Source of the DNA: Roseivivax halotolerans
GTDB taxonomy: Bacteria; Pseudomonadota; Alphaproteobacteria; Rhodobacterales; Rhodobacteraceae
DNA: 64,000 nt
Assembly (NCBI RefSeq): GCF_900115815.1
Contig: NZ_FOXV01000004.1
Location: 62,001-126,000 of the forward strand
Direction: 5' to 3'
Position 1 is the first letter of the stretch. Each line of letters begins with the position of its first letter. The notes below the pieces were generated by a model. It was not told the DNA's origin, did not search any database, and saw only the letters and a program-made list of their open reading frames with translations. Positions 37,584 to 46,559 of this stretch are shown in pieces. The translations under genes and the position numbers were made by a program.

Positions 37584-39059
37584 ATGGCATCCTTTCGGAA
37601 CTACTCGCACGCGGCCCTGATCGCCGCACTGGCCCTTTCGGGCGGCATGGCGACCGCGCAGGACGGCGAGGTCATTACCAAGCAATACGACGATGGCGGC
37701 GTCTACGAGGGGACCTTCCAGGATGGCCTCCAGCACGGCGAGGGCACCTACACGCTGCCGAACGGCTACGAGTATTCGGGGCAATGGGTCGAAGGCGAGA
37801 TCCGCGGCACCGGCACCGCCCGCTTTCCGAACGGGTCGGTCTATGAAGGCGAGTTCGAAGCCGGCAAGCCCGACGGCGTCGGCAAGATCATCTTCGCCGA
37901 TGGCGGCACCTACGAGGGCACCTGGGTCGACGGCAAGATCACCGGCCAGGGCATTGCGGTCTATGCCAACGGCGTGCGCTACGAAGGCTCCTTCCGCAAC
38001 GCGCTCCATCACGGGCGCGGGACCATGACCTCCCCCGGCGGCTACGTCTACGAGGGCGACTGGGTCAACGGCACCAAGGAAGGCAACGGCACGATCACCT
38101 ATCCCGACGGCTCGCTCTACGAGGGCCGCGTCGCGGACGGCAAGCGTGACGGCGAAGGCAAACTCACCATGCCCGACGGTCTGATCTACGAAGGTATGTG
38201 GGATGACGGCCAGATCGACGGGACCGGCAAGCTGACCCAGCCGAACGGCGATGTCTACGAAGGCGAGCTCGTCGCGGGCCGCCGCGAGGGCCAGGGCCGC
38301 GTGACCTACGAGAACGGCGATACCTATGAGGGTCAGTTCGCGAACGACCAGCGCGAAGGGCAAGGCACGTTCGAGGGTCAGGACGGCTATGTCTATACCG
38401 GCAATTGGGTCGCCGGGGAGATCCAGGGCCAGGGGCGCGTCACGTATCCTGACGGCTCGGTCTATGAAGGCAGCTTCAGCGACGGGCTTGCGGACGGTGA
38501 AGGAACGATCACCTATCCCGACGGATCGACCTATGCGGGCGATTGGGTCGGCGGCGTCATCGAGGGCGAAGGCCGGGCCGAATACGCCAACGGTCTCGTC
38601 TACGAGGGCGGCTTCCGCAATGCGCGCAACCACGGCCAGGGCGTGATGACCTATCCCGACGGCTATCGCTACGAAGGCGGCTGGATCGACGGCGAGCGCG
38701 AGGGCGAAGGCACCGCGACCTATCCCGACGGCACGGTCTATACCGGCGAGTTCGAGGACGGCCAACGCCACGGGCAAGGCCGGATGGAGATGCCCGACGG
38801 CTTCATCTACGAAGGTGCCTGGGAGAACGGAGAGATCTCCGGCCAGGGCGTCGCCACCTATGCCAACGGCGATGTCTACGAAGGCACGTTCGCGGCGGGC
38901 AAACGCCAGGGCGAGGGAACGATGCGGTATGCCACCGGCGAGGAAGCCAGCGGCGATTGGGTCAACGGCGCGCTTGCCGAAGGCGCGGCCGAGGAAGCGC
39001 CCGACACGCCCGCGGCTCCCGAAGCCAGCGACGAGACGCAGGACAACACGACGGAGTGA
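37584..39059 (+). CDS. Exported protein built of MORN repeats
   Basis: This encodes 491 residues from MASFRNYSHAALIAALALSG, a signal peptide ending at ATAQDG. Residues 38-451 are 18 contiguous 23-residue MORN repeats with the pattern G-x-x-YEG-x-W/F-x-x-G-x-x-x-G-x-G-x-x-x-x-P-D/N, and a nineteenth decayed unit follows. The acidic, Ala/Pro/Glu-rich tail (EEAPDTPAAPEASDET) ends the protein. MORN repeats form elongated beta-meander rods that bind lipids or proteins. The role here is unknown; location is expected to be periplasmic or extracellular. ATG at 37566 is an alternative start. Confidence 0.85.
   Translation: MASFRNYSHAALIAALALSGGMATAQDGEVITKQYDDGGVYEGTFQDGLQHGEGTYTLPNGYEYSGQWVEGEIRGTGTARFPNGSVYEGEFEAGKPDGVGKIIFADGGTYEGTWVDGKITGQGIAVYANGVRYEGSFRNALHHGRGTMTSPGGYVYEGDWVNGTKEGNGTITYPDGSLYEGRVADGKRDGEGKLTMPDGLIYEGMWDDGQIDGTGKLTQPNGDVYEGELVAGRREGQGRVTYENGDTYEGQFANDQREGQGTFEGQDGYVYTGNWVAGEIQGQGRVTYPDGSVYEGSFSDGLADGEGTITYPDGSTYAGDWVGGVIEGEGRAEYANGLVYEGGFRNARNHGQGVMTYPDGYRYEGGWIDGEREGEGTATYPDGTVYTGEFEDGQRHGQGRMEMPDGFIYEGAWENGEISGQGVATYANGDVYEGTFAAGKRQGEGTMRYATGEEASGDWVNGALAEGAAEEAPDTPAAPEASDETQDNTTE
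37695..38936 (+). repeat. 18 tandem MORN-repeat coding units, 69-base period
   Basis: The coding sequence repeats with a 69-base (23-codon) period, each unit starting with a Gly codon before x-x-YEG. Units differ at synonymous and variable positions, so the array is old and diverged rather than a recent DNA expansion. Unit 10 has lost one of the spacer glycines (ANDQREGQG) and unit 5 has HHGRG. Confidence 0.85.
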
Positions 39060-39128
39060 TCGCTGCCTCCGGGAACGGGTCAGCCTGCCCGACAGTTCGC
39101 CCGATGTGATTTCATCGAGGAGAGCGTC

Positions 39129-39341
39129 ATGGGCTACGCCACCGGAGACCGCGTCGAATGGGATTGGGGCCAAGGCACCGCCTCGGGCGAGATCGTGGAG
39201 CGCTTCACACAGGAGGTGACGCGCACGATCAAGGGCAGCGAGATCACGCGCCATGCCAGCGTCGACGAGCCGGCGTTTCTCATCAAGCAGGATGACGGCA
39301 CGCGCGTCCTCAAATCCGTCACAGAAATCAGGAAGGCGTGA
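39129..39341 (+). CDS. Small Tudor-like (DUF2945/Hva1) protein
   Basis: This encodes 70 residues, preceded by GAGGAG 7 bases before the ATG. MGYATGDRVEWDWGQGTASGEIVE then VDEPAFLIKQDDGTRVLKS is the pattern of the hypervirulence-associated Tudor-domain family, small beta-barrel proteins of unknown biochemical role. It lies between the MORN gene and the hydrolase-OsmC fusion on the same strand. Confidence 0.85.
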   Translation: MGYATGDRVEWDWGQGTASGEIVERFTQEVTRTIKGSEITRHASVDEPAFLIKQDDGTRVLKSVTEIRKA

Positions 39342-39420
39342 CGGCGGGATATTCCCGCTCGCGCCGTGACCGGCAAGCGGCTAGCCCTGTCCTCGTCGAT
39401 CGCGAGGAAAGGGAACCATC

Positions 39421-40629
39421 ATGCCGACGGAAAAGCTCACCTTCGAAGGCGCGCATGGCAACTCGCTTGCCGGACGGCTCGACCTGCCGCGCGGCGAGCC
39501 GCGGGCGGCGGCGCTCTTCGCCCATTGCTTCACCTGCGGGAAGGATATCGCGGCCGCGCGCCGGATCGCGGGACGTCTGACCGCCGAGGGCTTCGCGGTC
39601 CTGCGTTTCGATTTCACCGGGCTCGGTCATTCCGGCGGCGAGTTCGAGAACACATCCTTCACCTCGAACGTCGCTGACCTCATCGCCGCGTCAGAGGCAC
39701 TGGCCGCGAAGGGTCTTGCCCCGTCCCTGCTCATCGGGCACTCGCTCGGCGGAGCGGCGGTCCTCAAAGCGGCCGCCGAAATCCCGAGCGCCCGCGCGAT
39801 TGCCACGATCGGCGCGCCGTTCGATCCCGGCCATGTAACGCATAACTTTTCGGATGCGCTGGACCGGATCGAGGCAGACGGCGTGGCGGAAGTCTCTCTT
39901 GCCGGTCGCCCCTTTCGCATCAGCCGCGACTTCGTCCGCGATGTGAGCTCCGCAGAGCTCGGCCCCGCGATCGCGGGTTTGCGCCGCGCGCTTCTCGTTC
40001 TGCACGCGCCGCGAGATGCGACGGTCGGGATCGAGAACGCCACCCAGATCTTCAGCGCGGCGAAACATCCCAAGAGCTTCGTTACGCTCGACGAGGCCGA
40101 TCACCTCGTCAGCCGCATCGCGGATGCCGAATACGCGGCCGCCATCATCTCGGCTTGGGCGGAGCGTTATCTCGATCTTGAAGAGCCCGAACCACATCCG
40201 CATGCGCCCGAGGGCATCGTCCGCGTCTCCGAGAACGATCCCAACGGATTCCTGCAGGATGTCGTCACCGCGAGCCACCACATCCTTGCCGATGAGCCGA
40301 CCTCGGTCGGCGGCACGGATCTGGGGCTGACGCCCTACAACCTTCTCTCCGCCGCGCTGGGGGCCTGCACGGCGATGACGATCCGGATGTATGCGCGGCG
40401 CAAGGGACTGCCGCTCGCCCATGTCGAGGTGGATGTGAGCCACGACAAGGTGCATGCCGAGGACGCCGCGACCGGCGAGGCGCGCAAAATCGACCAGTTC
40501 TTGCGAGTCGTGACGCTCGAAGGCGCGCTCGATGAAGCGGCGCGGGCCAAACTCCTCGAGATCGCGGACAAGTGTCCGGTTCACCGCACGCTCGAACACG
40601 GCGCGCGGATCGAAACCCGGCTCGCCTGA
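39421..40629 (+). CDS. Alpha/beta hydrolase fused to OsmC-family domain
   Basis: This encodes 402 residues. Residues 1-250 form an alpha/beta hydrolase with the nucleophile elbow LLIGHSLGGAAV near residue 103 and a late Asp/His pair (LHAPRDATVG, LDEADHLV). Residues 265-402 are an OsmC/Ohr-like domain with its two redox cysteines in LSAALGACTAMTIRM and DKCPVHRTLEH. OsmC proteins reduce organic hydroperoxides; the fusion may couple ester hydrolysis to peroxide reduction. This bifunctional architecture is known in other proteobacteria. Its actual substrate is unknown. Confidence 0.88.
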   Translation: MPTEKLTFEGAHGNSLAGRLDLPRGEPRAAALFAHCFTCGKDIAAARRIAGRLTAEGFAVLRFDFTGLGHSGGEFENTSFTSNVADLIAASEALAAKGLAPSLLIGHSLGGAAVLKAAAEIPSARAIATIGAPFDPGHVTHNFSDALDRIEADGVAEVSLAGRPFRISRDFVRDVSSAELGPAIAGLRRALLVLHAPRDATVGIENATQIFSAAKHPKSFVTLDEADHLVSRIADAEYAAAIISAWAERYLDLEEPEPHPHAPEGIVRVSENDPNGFLQDVVTASHHILADEPTSVGGTDLGLTPYNLLSAALGACTAMTIRMYARRKGLPLAHVEVDVSHDKVHAEDAATGEARKIDQFLRVVTLEGALDEAARAKLLEIADKCPVHRTLEHGARIETRLA

Positions 40630-40633
40630 GCGC

Positions 40634-42160
40634 TCAGACCACCTCGCCGTCCGATAAGCGTTTCAGGAAATCCTCGGCCTCGGCGCGGATCGTCGCCTTC
40701 TTGTCGTCCTTCATCCGGTCCCATGTGCCATACATCTGAGCCATGCGCGGGTTCTTCTCGAACCGCTCGCGGTGGCGATCCATGAAGTGCCAGTAAAGGA
40801 CGTTGAACGGGCAGGCACCCTCCCCTGTCTTCTGTTTCACGCTGTAATGACAGTCGCCGCAGTAATCCGACATCCGGTCGATATAGGAGCCTGACGAGAC
40901 GTAGGGTTTCGAGGCGATCACGCCGCCATCGGCGAACTGGCTCATACCGACCGTGTTGGGCGCTGTGACCCATTCGAACGCATCGAAATAGACGCGCATA
41001 TACCAATCCTCGACCTCGGCCGGGTCGATCCCGCAGAGCAGCGCGAAATTGCCCGTGACCATCAGACGCTGGATATGGTGAGCGTAGGCCTCTTCCTTGG
41101 TCTCCTCCACGGCCTTCGAGAGGCAGCGCATCTTCGTCTCCTGCCCCCAATAAAGCGGCGGCAGCTTGCGCTGATGGTTGAGCCAGTTACGCCGCGGATA
41201 ATCCGGCCCTTCGCGGAAATAGATGGCGCGCATGTATTCGCGCCAGCCGATGACCTGACGGATATAGCCTTCGACGGCGTTGATCGGCGCGTGACCCTCG
41301 CGCCAGGCTTCCTCGACCGCCTCGCAGACCTCACGGGGATCGAGGAGGCCGATATTCATGTAGCCCGAGATCACCGAGTGATAGAGGAACCGGTTGTCCC
41401 CCATCATCGCGTCCTGGAAATCGCCGAAGCGCGGCAGGGCGTGCTTGACGAAATGCGTCAGCGCCCGGCGCGCCTGACCCTGATCGGTCGCGAACCAGAA
41501 CGGGCGCACGTCGCCGAAGGAATTACCGAAGCGGCGTTCGACGAGGTCGAGCACCTCTTCTACCGTCTCGTCGGGCGTGAACTCCATCGGCCCGCCGAAC
41601 GCGACCTCGTCGGGCGCAGGCTTGCGGTTGTCGTGGTCGAAATTCCACTGCCCGCCCGCAGGCTCGCCATCCTCCATGAGGATGCCGAGATGTTTCCGCA
41701 TCTCGCGGTAGAAATACTCCATCCGAAGCGTCTTGCGCCCCTTGGCCCACTCCTCGAACCATCCCAGATCGGTGAGGAAGCGGTCGTCGGCGAGTTGCCG
41801 AACCTTGAGGCCCATCTCGTCCAGAGCCTCGATCAGGCGGAACTCGCCGGGCTGCGTGGCGATGACCTCCGTGGCGCCGGTTTCCTCGGCGCGGCGCGTC
41901 AGTTCGCCGGGAATGGAGCCGGAATTGTCGGTATCGTCGAGCTGCGTGTAGCGCACATCCCAGCCATCCTCCTGCAGCCGGGCCGCGAACTTCCGCATGG
42001 CGGCGAAGATGAACGCGATCTTCTTGGGATGGTGCTGCACGTAAGTCGCCTCATCGGCGACCTCGGCCATCACCACGACATCCGTCTCGCGATCCGCTTC
42101 CTTGAGTGCCGACAATGTCTCGGAGAGCTGATCGCCCAATACCAGAACGAGCCGGGTCAC
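40634..42160 (-). CDS. phrB: Cryptochrome/photolyase of the iron-sulfur bacterial (FeS-BCP, PhrB) class
   Basis: From a GTG at 42160, which overlaps the SDR stop (GTGA), this encodes 508 residues. LVLVLGDQLSE at the N-terminus, ALPRFGDFQDAMM and EGYIRQVIGWREYMRAIY are characteristic. Four cysteines at about 346, 434, 437 and 450 (RCLSKA, YCGDCHY, GACPFN) have the 88-3-13 spacing of the [4Fe-4S] ligands of Agrobacterium PhrB, which repairs (6-4) photoproducts with FAD and a lumazine antenna. It is convergent with the OsmC fusion, 4 bases away. Confidence 0.92.
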   Translation of the reverse strand: MTRLVLVLGDQLSETLSALKEADRETDVVVMAEVADEATYVQHHPKKIAFIFAAMRKFAARLQEDGWDVRYTQLDDTDNSGSIPGELTRRAEETGATEVIATQPGEFRLIEALDEMGLKVRQLADDRFLTDLGWFEEWAKGRKTLRMEYFYREMRKHLGILMEDGEPAGGQWNFDHDNRKPAPDEVAFGGPMEFTPDETVEEVLDLVERRFGNSFGDVRPFWFATDQGQARRALTHFVKHALPRFGDFQDAMMGDNRFLYHSVISGYMNIGLLDPREVCEAVEEAWREGHAPINAVEGYIRQVIGWREYMRAIYFREGPDYPRRNWLNHQRKLPPLYWGQETKMRCLSKAVEETKEEAYAHHIQRLMVTGNFALLCGIDPAEVEDWYMRVYFDAFEWVTAPNTVGMSQFADGGVIASKPYVSSGSYIDRMSDYCGDCHYSVKQKTGEGACPFNVLYWHFMDRHRERFEKNPRMAQMYGTWDRMKDDKKATIRAEAEDFLKRLSDGEVV

Positions 42161-42822
42161 CAGACGATCTCCTCGAAGGCGTAATCGTAAAAACCGCCCG
42201 TATGCTCTGGCGTCAGCTGCTCGAAAAGATCGCAAAGCCGCTCGGCCGCTTTCTCCGCCGTCACGGTCGGATGATTGTCCGCGTATTTCTCGGTGAAAGG
42301 CGTCTCTACGGTGCCGGGATGCAGCGCCACGCAGGACAGATGCCGGTAGGAGCGCCCGAACTCGATGGCGGCTGTATGCACGAGCTGGTTTACGGCCGCC
42401 TTCGCGGTGCGGTAGGAATACCAGCCGCCGATACCGTTATCGCCGATCGATCCGACCCGCGCCGAGAGCACCGCCATCACCGCCGATTCGCGCCGGGGCA
42501 CGAGGCGGATCGCGTGTTTCAGCACGAGCGCGGGGCCGACAGCATTCAGCCGGAATTGATCCATCATCGCCTTGGGATCGAGATCGCGGATCGTTTTCTC
42601 GGGCGTCGCGCCATCGATCTCGAGCGCACCGGTCGCGCAGAACACCAGATCGAACGGTCCTTCGAGACCGCCCAGATGTTTCTCGACCGACGCCTCGTCA
42701 GTCACGTCGAGCCCGTCCTCCGACCGCGACAGCCCCGTCACCTGAAGCCCGCGTTTTTCGAGCTCCGCTACCACCGCCGAGCCGATACCGCCCGACGCTC
42801 CGATCACCAATGCGTTTTTCAT
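42157..42822 (-). CDS. Short-chain dehydrogenase/reductase
   Basis: This encodes 221 residues with GASGGIGSAVV (NAD(P)-binding) and YSYRTAKAA (catalytic Y-x-x-x-K), and NAVGPALVLKHAI in the expected place. It is a short, CsgA/YciK-like SDR. The 4-base overlap with the photolyase gene suggests co-translation; a pairing of SDR and photolyase genes is also seen in other Rhodobacteraceae, but the SDR substrate is unknown. Confidence 0.88.
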   Translation of the reverse strand: MKNALVIGASGGIGSAVVAELEKRGLQVTGLSRSEDGLDVTDEASVEKHLGGLEGPFDLVFCATGALEIDGATPEKTIRDLDPKAMMDQFRLNAVGPALVLKHAIRLVPRRESAVMAVLSARVGSIGDNGIGGWYSYRTAKAAVNQLVHTAAIEFGRSYRHLSCVALHPGTVETPFTEKYADNHPTVTAEKAAERLCDLFEQLTPEHTGGFYDYAFEEIVW

Positions 42823-42885
42823 GGAGCGCGAGCTAGCCTCGTGCCGTGGCGCTTCAAGCGCGGCTCACGGCCTTCGCGAGCGGGA

Positions 42886-43653
42886 TCAGACGAAAGGATC
42901 CTCGGGGTACCCGACCCCCATGAGATACAGCCCCTGTGGGGGTGCCACCGGCCCGCAGGCCGCGCGATCCCGCGCCTCGAGCGCGCGGCGCACATCCTCG
43001 GGCCTCCAGGCCCCCGCGCCCACGCGTTCGAGCGTACCCACGAAGGAGCGCACCTGGTTGTGCAGGAAGGACCGCGCGCGCAGCCGAAAGCGGATTTCGC
43101 GCCCGGCCTCGGTCTCGATCTCGTCGACCTCGAACGCATCGAGCGTCTTTACCGGGCTTTTCGCCTGACACATCGTGGATCGGAAGGTGGTGAAGTCGTG
43201 TTTGCCGAGGAGCAGCGCCGCGCCCTCGCGCATCGCGCTCAGATCGAGCGACTTTTGCACCTGCCAGACCTGGCCAGCTTCCAGTACCGCCCGCGCCCGT
43301 CGATTGAGCACCCGGTAAAGATACCGCCGTTCACCTGCCGAGAACCGCGCGTGGAACTCGTCGCCGACGCGCGCCGCCCTGCGGATCGCCACCGGGGCGG
43401 GTTTCAGATGGTAGTTCAGCGCTTCCTGCAGGCGGAACGGCTGCCAGTCTTTCGCCAGATCGGTATGGGCGACCTGCCCGCGCGCATGCACGCCCGAATC
43501 CGTCCGCCCCGCCGCTGCGATCGTGTGGGGGCCGGGCTCGAGTTTCGCCAGCGCCGCCTCGATCGCGCCTTGCACCGACGGCTGGTCAGCCTGGCGCTGC
43601 CAGCCCGCGAAGGGGCCGCCGTCATATTCCACCATGAGCGCGTATCTGGGCAT
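42886..43653 (-). CDS. truA: tRNA pseudouridine(38-40) synthase
   Basis: This encodes 255 residues from [21 protein letters not shown]. The catalytic Asp lies in [17 protein letters not shown] near residue 52, and [12 protein letters not shown] near the C-terminus is the second conserved TruA block. It modifies the anticodon arm of tRNAs. The upstream 12 in-frame codons are excluded because the family starts at this Met. Confidence 0.95.
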   Translation of the reverse strand: MPRYALMVEYDGGPFAGWQRQADQPSVQGAIEAALAKLEPGPHTIAAAGRTDSGVHARGQVAHTDLAKDWQPFRLQEALNYHLKPAPVAIRRAARVGDEFHARFSAGERRYLYRVLNRRARAVLEAGQVWQVQKSLDLSAMREGAALLLGKHDFTTFRSTMCQAKSPVKTLDAFEVDEIETEAGREIRFRLRARSFLHNQVRSFVGTLERVGAGAWRPEDVRRALEARDRAACGPVAPPQGLYLMGVGYPEDPFV

Positions 43654-43757
43654 GAGGCTCGCCCTAGCCAAAGCGCCACGTCCCGGCAAGACCCGCCCAC
43701 TGGCACGCAGGCGCGCAAGCCCCTATCTTCGCCCGAGACGACAGACCCGGAGGCCCC

Positions 43758-45164
43758 GTGCTCATCGACGATATCGCAGACAGACTCACCCGCAGCGTCG
43801 AGGCGGTGGGCGATACCGTCTCGGGCGCGTTCTTCGAACCGTCGATCCGGCTGGGGGTCACGGGCCTCGCGCGCTCGGGCAAGACGGTGTTCATCACCTC
43901 GCTCGTGGCGAACCTGATGGAGCGGGGGCGGATGGGTCAGCTTTCGGCGGCGGCAGAGGGGCGCATCACGGCGGCCTATCTGCAACCTCAGCCAGACGAC
44001 ACGTTGCCGCGCTTCGACTACGAGACGCATCTGGCGGCCCTCACTTCCAAGACGCCACATTGGCCGGACAGCACGCGCGCCGTCTCCGAGCTGCGCCTGT
44101 CGCTCAAGGTCAAGCCGACGGGCTTTCTGGGCGGGCTGCAGGGGCCGCGCACGGTGCATCTCGACATTGTGGACTATCCCGGCGAATGGCTCCTCGATTT
44201 GGGCCTTCTGGAGAAAAGCTATGCGGAATGGTCCCGCGAGACGCTGTCCCGGCTCGAGCAAAGAGACGAGGCGCGCGCGTTTCTCACCGCCGCCAAGGGC
44301 GAAGAAAGTTCGAAAGAGCTCGATGAGGCGCGTGCGCAGAGCCTTGCACAGACCTTCACCGAGTATCTGCAGGCCGCGCGTGATGTAGGCTATTCCGACT
44401 GCACGCCCGGACGGTTTCTGCTGCCCGGCGACCTCGCCGGCTCCCCGGTCCTGACCTTCGCGCCGCTGCCGCCCGAGGACGCCGCACCGCGCCGCTCGCT
44501 CTGGAGAGAATTCGAGCGCCGGTACGAGGCCTACAAGTCGCGCGTCGTCAAACCCTTCTTCCGGGAGCATTTCGCCAGGATCGACAGGCAGGTCGTCCTG
44601 GTCGACGCGCTCGGCGCGATCCACAAGGGGCCGGATGCGCTGTCGGATCTGCGCCGCACGATGGCCGATATCCTCGGCGCTTTCCGTCCGGGCCGGAACG
44701 CCTTCCTGTCGCAGCTTCTGATGGGCAAGCGGGTGGAGCGCATCCTTTTCGCCGCGACCAAGGCCGACCACCTGCACCACACCCAGCACGAACGGCTGAC
44801 CGCGCTGATGAAGGCGATGACGCGCGAGGCCTCGGACCGGGCGGAATTCGCCGGCGCGAAGACCCGCGCCATGGCGATCGCAAGCCTCCGCGCCACCGTG
44901 GAGGAGACCCGCGAGGTCAAGGGCGAGGAGCTGGCCTGCGTGCGCGGACGCCTTCTGGAGACGGGCCGCGAGGCCGCGCTCTGGCCCGGCGATCTGCCCG
45001 AGGATCCGCAGAGCCTTCTGCGCGGGGATGCCGAGGAGTGGCTCGCGGGCGATTACGGCATCATGTCCTTCGCCCCCGCGCCGCTGTCACTGCGCCCCGG
45101 AGACGGGCCGCCGCATATCCGGCTCGACAGGGCCGCAGAATTCCTGATCGGAGACCGCCTGTGA
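43758..45164 (+). CDS. ycjX: YcjX-family P-loop NTPase
   Basis: From a GTG with GGAGG 5 bases upstream this encodes 468 residues. VTGLARSGKTVFITSL is the P-loop (residues 36-43), LDIVDYPGEWLLDL the switch/Walker B region, and FAATKADHLH the TKxD guanine-specificity motif. YcjX proteins are stress-associated GTPases of unknown function. The stop overlaps the next gene (GTGA), the usual ycjX-ycjF pairing. Confidence 0.92.
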   Translation: MLIDDIADRLTRSVEAVGDTVSGAFFEPSIRLGVTGLARSGKTVFITSLVANLMERGRMGQLSAAAEGRITAAYLQPQPDDTLPRFDYETHLAALTSKTPHWPDSTRAVSELRLSLKVKPTGFLGGLQGPRTVHLDIVDYPGEWLLDLGLLEKSYAEWSRETLSRLEQRDEARAFLTAAKGEESSKELDEARAQSLAQTFTEYLQAARDVGYSDCTPGRFLLPGDLAGSPVLTFAPLPPEDAAPRRSLWREFERRYEAYKSRVVKPFFREHFARIDRQVVLVDALGAIHKGPDALSDLRRTMADILGAFRPGRNAFLSQLLMGKRVERILFAATKADHLHHTQHERLTALMKAMTREASDRAEFAGAKTRAMAIASLRATVEETREVKGEELACVRGRLLETGREAALWPGDLPEDPQSLLRGDAEEWLAGDYGIMSFAPAPLSLRPGDGPPHIRLDRAAEFLIGDRL

Positions 45165-46180
45165 GCGACAAGAAGCGCCCCGTCCTGATCGAACTCGACA
45201 CTCCCGAAGACGTGCGGCCCGGCCCGGCCGATGCGCCGCCCGTTCCCGATCTTGGCGATCATTCCGAGCCCGGCCCCGACGGGCGGGCGATGGCGACGGC
45301 CGCGACGCTCGCCTCGCGCAAACCCTCGCGGCTCGCACGGTGGTTCTGGTCGCTCCTGGGCGCGATTCTCGCGACCGTGATCTCCATCGCGGCCTGGAAT
45401 TTCGCGACCTCGCTCTTGGCCGCGAACCCGATCCTTGGCTGGGTGGTGACAGCCCTCTTCGGCCTTTTCATTCTCGTGACGCTTCTGATCGCGATCAAGG
45501 AGATGTCGGCCTTTGCCCGCCTTGCGCGGCTCGACCGGCTGCAACGCGCTGCCGATCATGCGCTGGCCGAGAACAGTCTCGAGGCTGCCCGCGATGTCGC
45601 GACGCGGCTCGATTCGCTATACTCGGCCCGTGACGACACCCGCTGGGGGCGTGATCGGCTCAAAGAGCGGCAGGGAGACGTCTTCGACGCCGAAGCGCTG
45701 CTTGGTCTGGCTGAACGCGAGCTGCTGGCCCCGCTCGACAAACGCGCCACGGCCGAAGTGCAGGCCGCCGCGAGGCAGGTTGCAGCGGTGACCGCGCTTG
45801 TTCCGCTGGCCTTCGCGGATGTCTTCGCCGCGCTCAGCGCCAATCTGAGGATGATCCGAAAGATCGCAGAGATTTACGGGGGCCGCTCGGGCACGCTCGG
45901 AGCGTGGCGGCTGACACGAGCGGTCTTCTCGCACCTGGTTGCGACGGGCGCTGTCGCGGTCGGGGACGACATGATCGAGCCGATCCTCGGCGGCGGGCTT
46001 CTCGCACGGCTGTCGCGTCGGTTTGGCGAGGGTCTGGTCAACGGCGCGTTGACCGCACGCGTCGGTGTCGCCGCGATGGAGGTGTGTCGCCCCCTGCCGT
46101 TCTCGGCGGATCGCCGACCCTCCGTGCGCCGGATCGTCACGACCAGCCTTACGGACCTTTTCGACAAATCCCCGCGCTAA
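45161..46180 (+). CDS. ycjF: YcjF-family membrane protein (TIGR01620/DUF697)
   Basis: This encodes 339 residues from the GTG that overlaps the ycjX stop. An acidic/proline-rich N-terminus of about 65 residues is followed by two membrane helices (WSLLGAILATVISIAAW and VVTALFGLFILVTLLIAI), then a helical cytoplasmic domain with RLDRLQRAADHAL and a DUF697-like region ending near the C-terminus. Presumed membrane partner of YcjX. A hairpin at 46198 follows. Confidence 0.9.
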   Translation: MSDKKRPVLIELDTPEDVRPGPADAPPVPDLGDHSEPGPDGRAMATAATLASRKPSRLARWFWSLLGAILATVISIAAWNFATSLLAANPILGWVVTALFGLFILVTLLIAIKEMSAFARLARLDRLQRAADHALAENSLEAARDVATRLDSLYSARDDTRWGRDRLKERQGDVFDAEALLGLAERELLAPLDKRATAEVQAAARQVAAVTALVPLAFADVFAALSANLRMIRKIAEIYGGRSGTLGAWRLTRAVFSHLVATGAVAVGDDMIEPILGGGLLARLSRRFGEGLVNGALTARVGVAAMEVCRPLPFSADRRPSVRRIVTTSLTDLFDKSPR

Positions 46181-46197
46181 GGGGAGGAAGCGCAAAG

Positions 46198-46225
46198 ACG
46201 GAGCCCGAGCGGTGCCGGGCTCCGT
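46198..46225. terminator. Hairpin between convergent ycjF and small membrane protein gene
   Basis: ACGGAGCCCG/CGGGCTCCGT, 10 pairs with an 8-base loop, 17 bases past the ycjF stop and 7 before the stop of the opposing gene. No T-run, so termination strength is uncertain. Confidence 0.55.
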
Positions 46226-46232
46226 CGAGCAT

Positions 46233-46559
46233 TTACTGGCCGGTGCCAGCTTGCGGTGCGGTCTCGGCACCCGCAGCGGGTGCCGTCTCGCCTGCCGCGC
46301 CATCCGTCGCGGCGGTACCGGCGCTCTCGACAGCGCTTGTCGCGGCGGGCTCCTGGGCGGGCGTCGTCTCGCCATCGCCGCCGCCGCCGACGAAGCTGAG
46401 GCCGACCACCAGGGCGACGATGAGCCCCAGCGCCACGAGAAGCCCCGAGGTCGCGTTCTTGCCGGTCGCTGCCGGCGGCGCGAAAGGATCGTTGTTCACG
46501 CCGGTCGGGTTGACCGTGTAGGGGTTTGTCCGGTTCGGACCATGATCGCTATAGGCCAT
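46233..46559 (-). CDS. Small single-helix protein with Ala/Thr/Glu-rich tail
   Basis: This encodes 108 residues from MAYSDHGPNRTNPYTVN, with AAAGGAG 7 bases before the ATG. A polar 35-residue N-terminus precedes one membrane helix (GLLVALGLIVALVVGLSFVG), then GGGGDGE and a low-complexity tail of Ala, Thr, Glu, Pro and Gly. The layout suggests a type II anchored protein with a disordered periplasmic tail. No family recognised. Confidence 0.65.
   Translation of the reverse strand: MAYSDHGPNRTNPYTVNPTGVNNDPFAPPAATGKNATSGLLVALGLIVALVVGLSFVGGGGDGETTPAQEPAATSAVESAGTAATDGAAGETAPAAGAETAPQAGTGQ

Noticed and set aside
37695-38936. Regular 69-base tandem repeats, considered as a CRISPR array or satellite DNA
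   Set aside because: They are in frame, encode MORN units, have no unique spacers and are diverged at synonymous sites.
37278-39254. 658-codon minus-strand frame opposite the MORN gene
   Set aside because: Its apparent periodic sequence is the complement of the 69-base MORN repeat; the plus strand has signal peptide and repeats.
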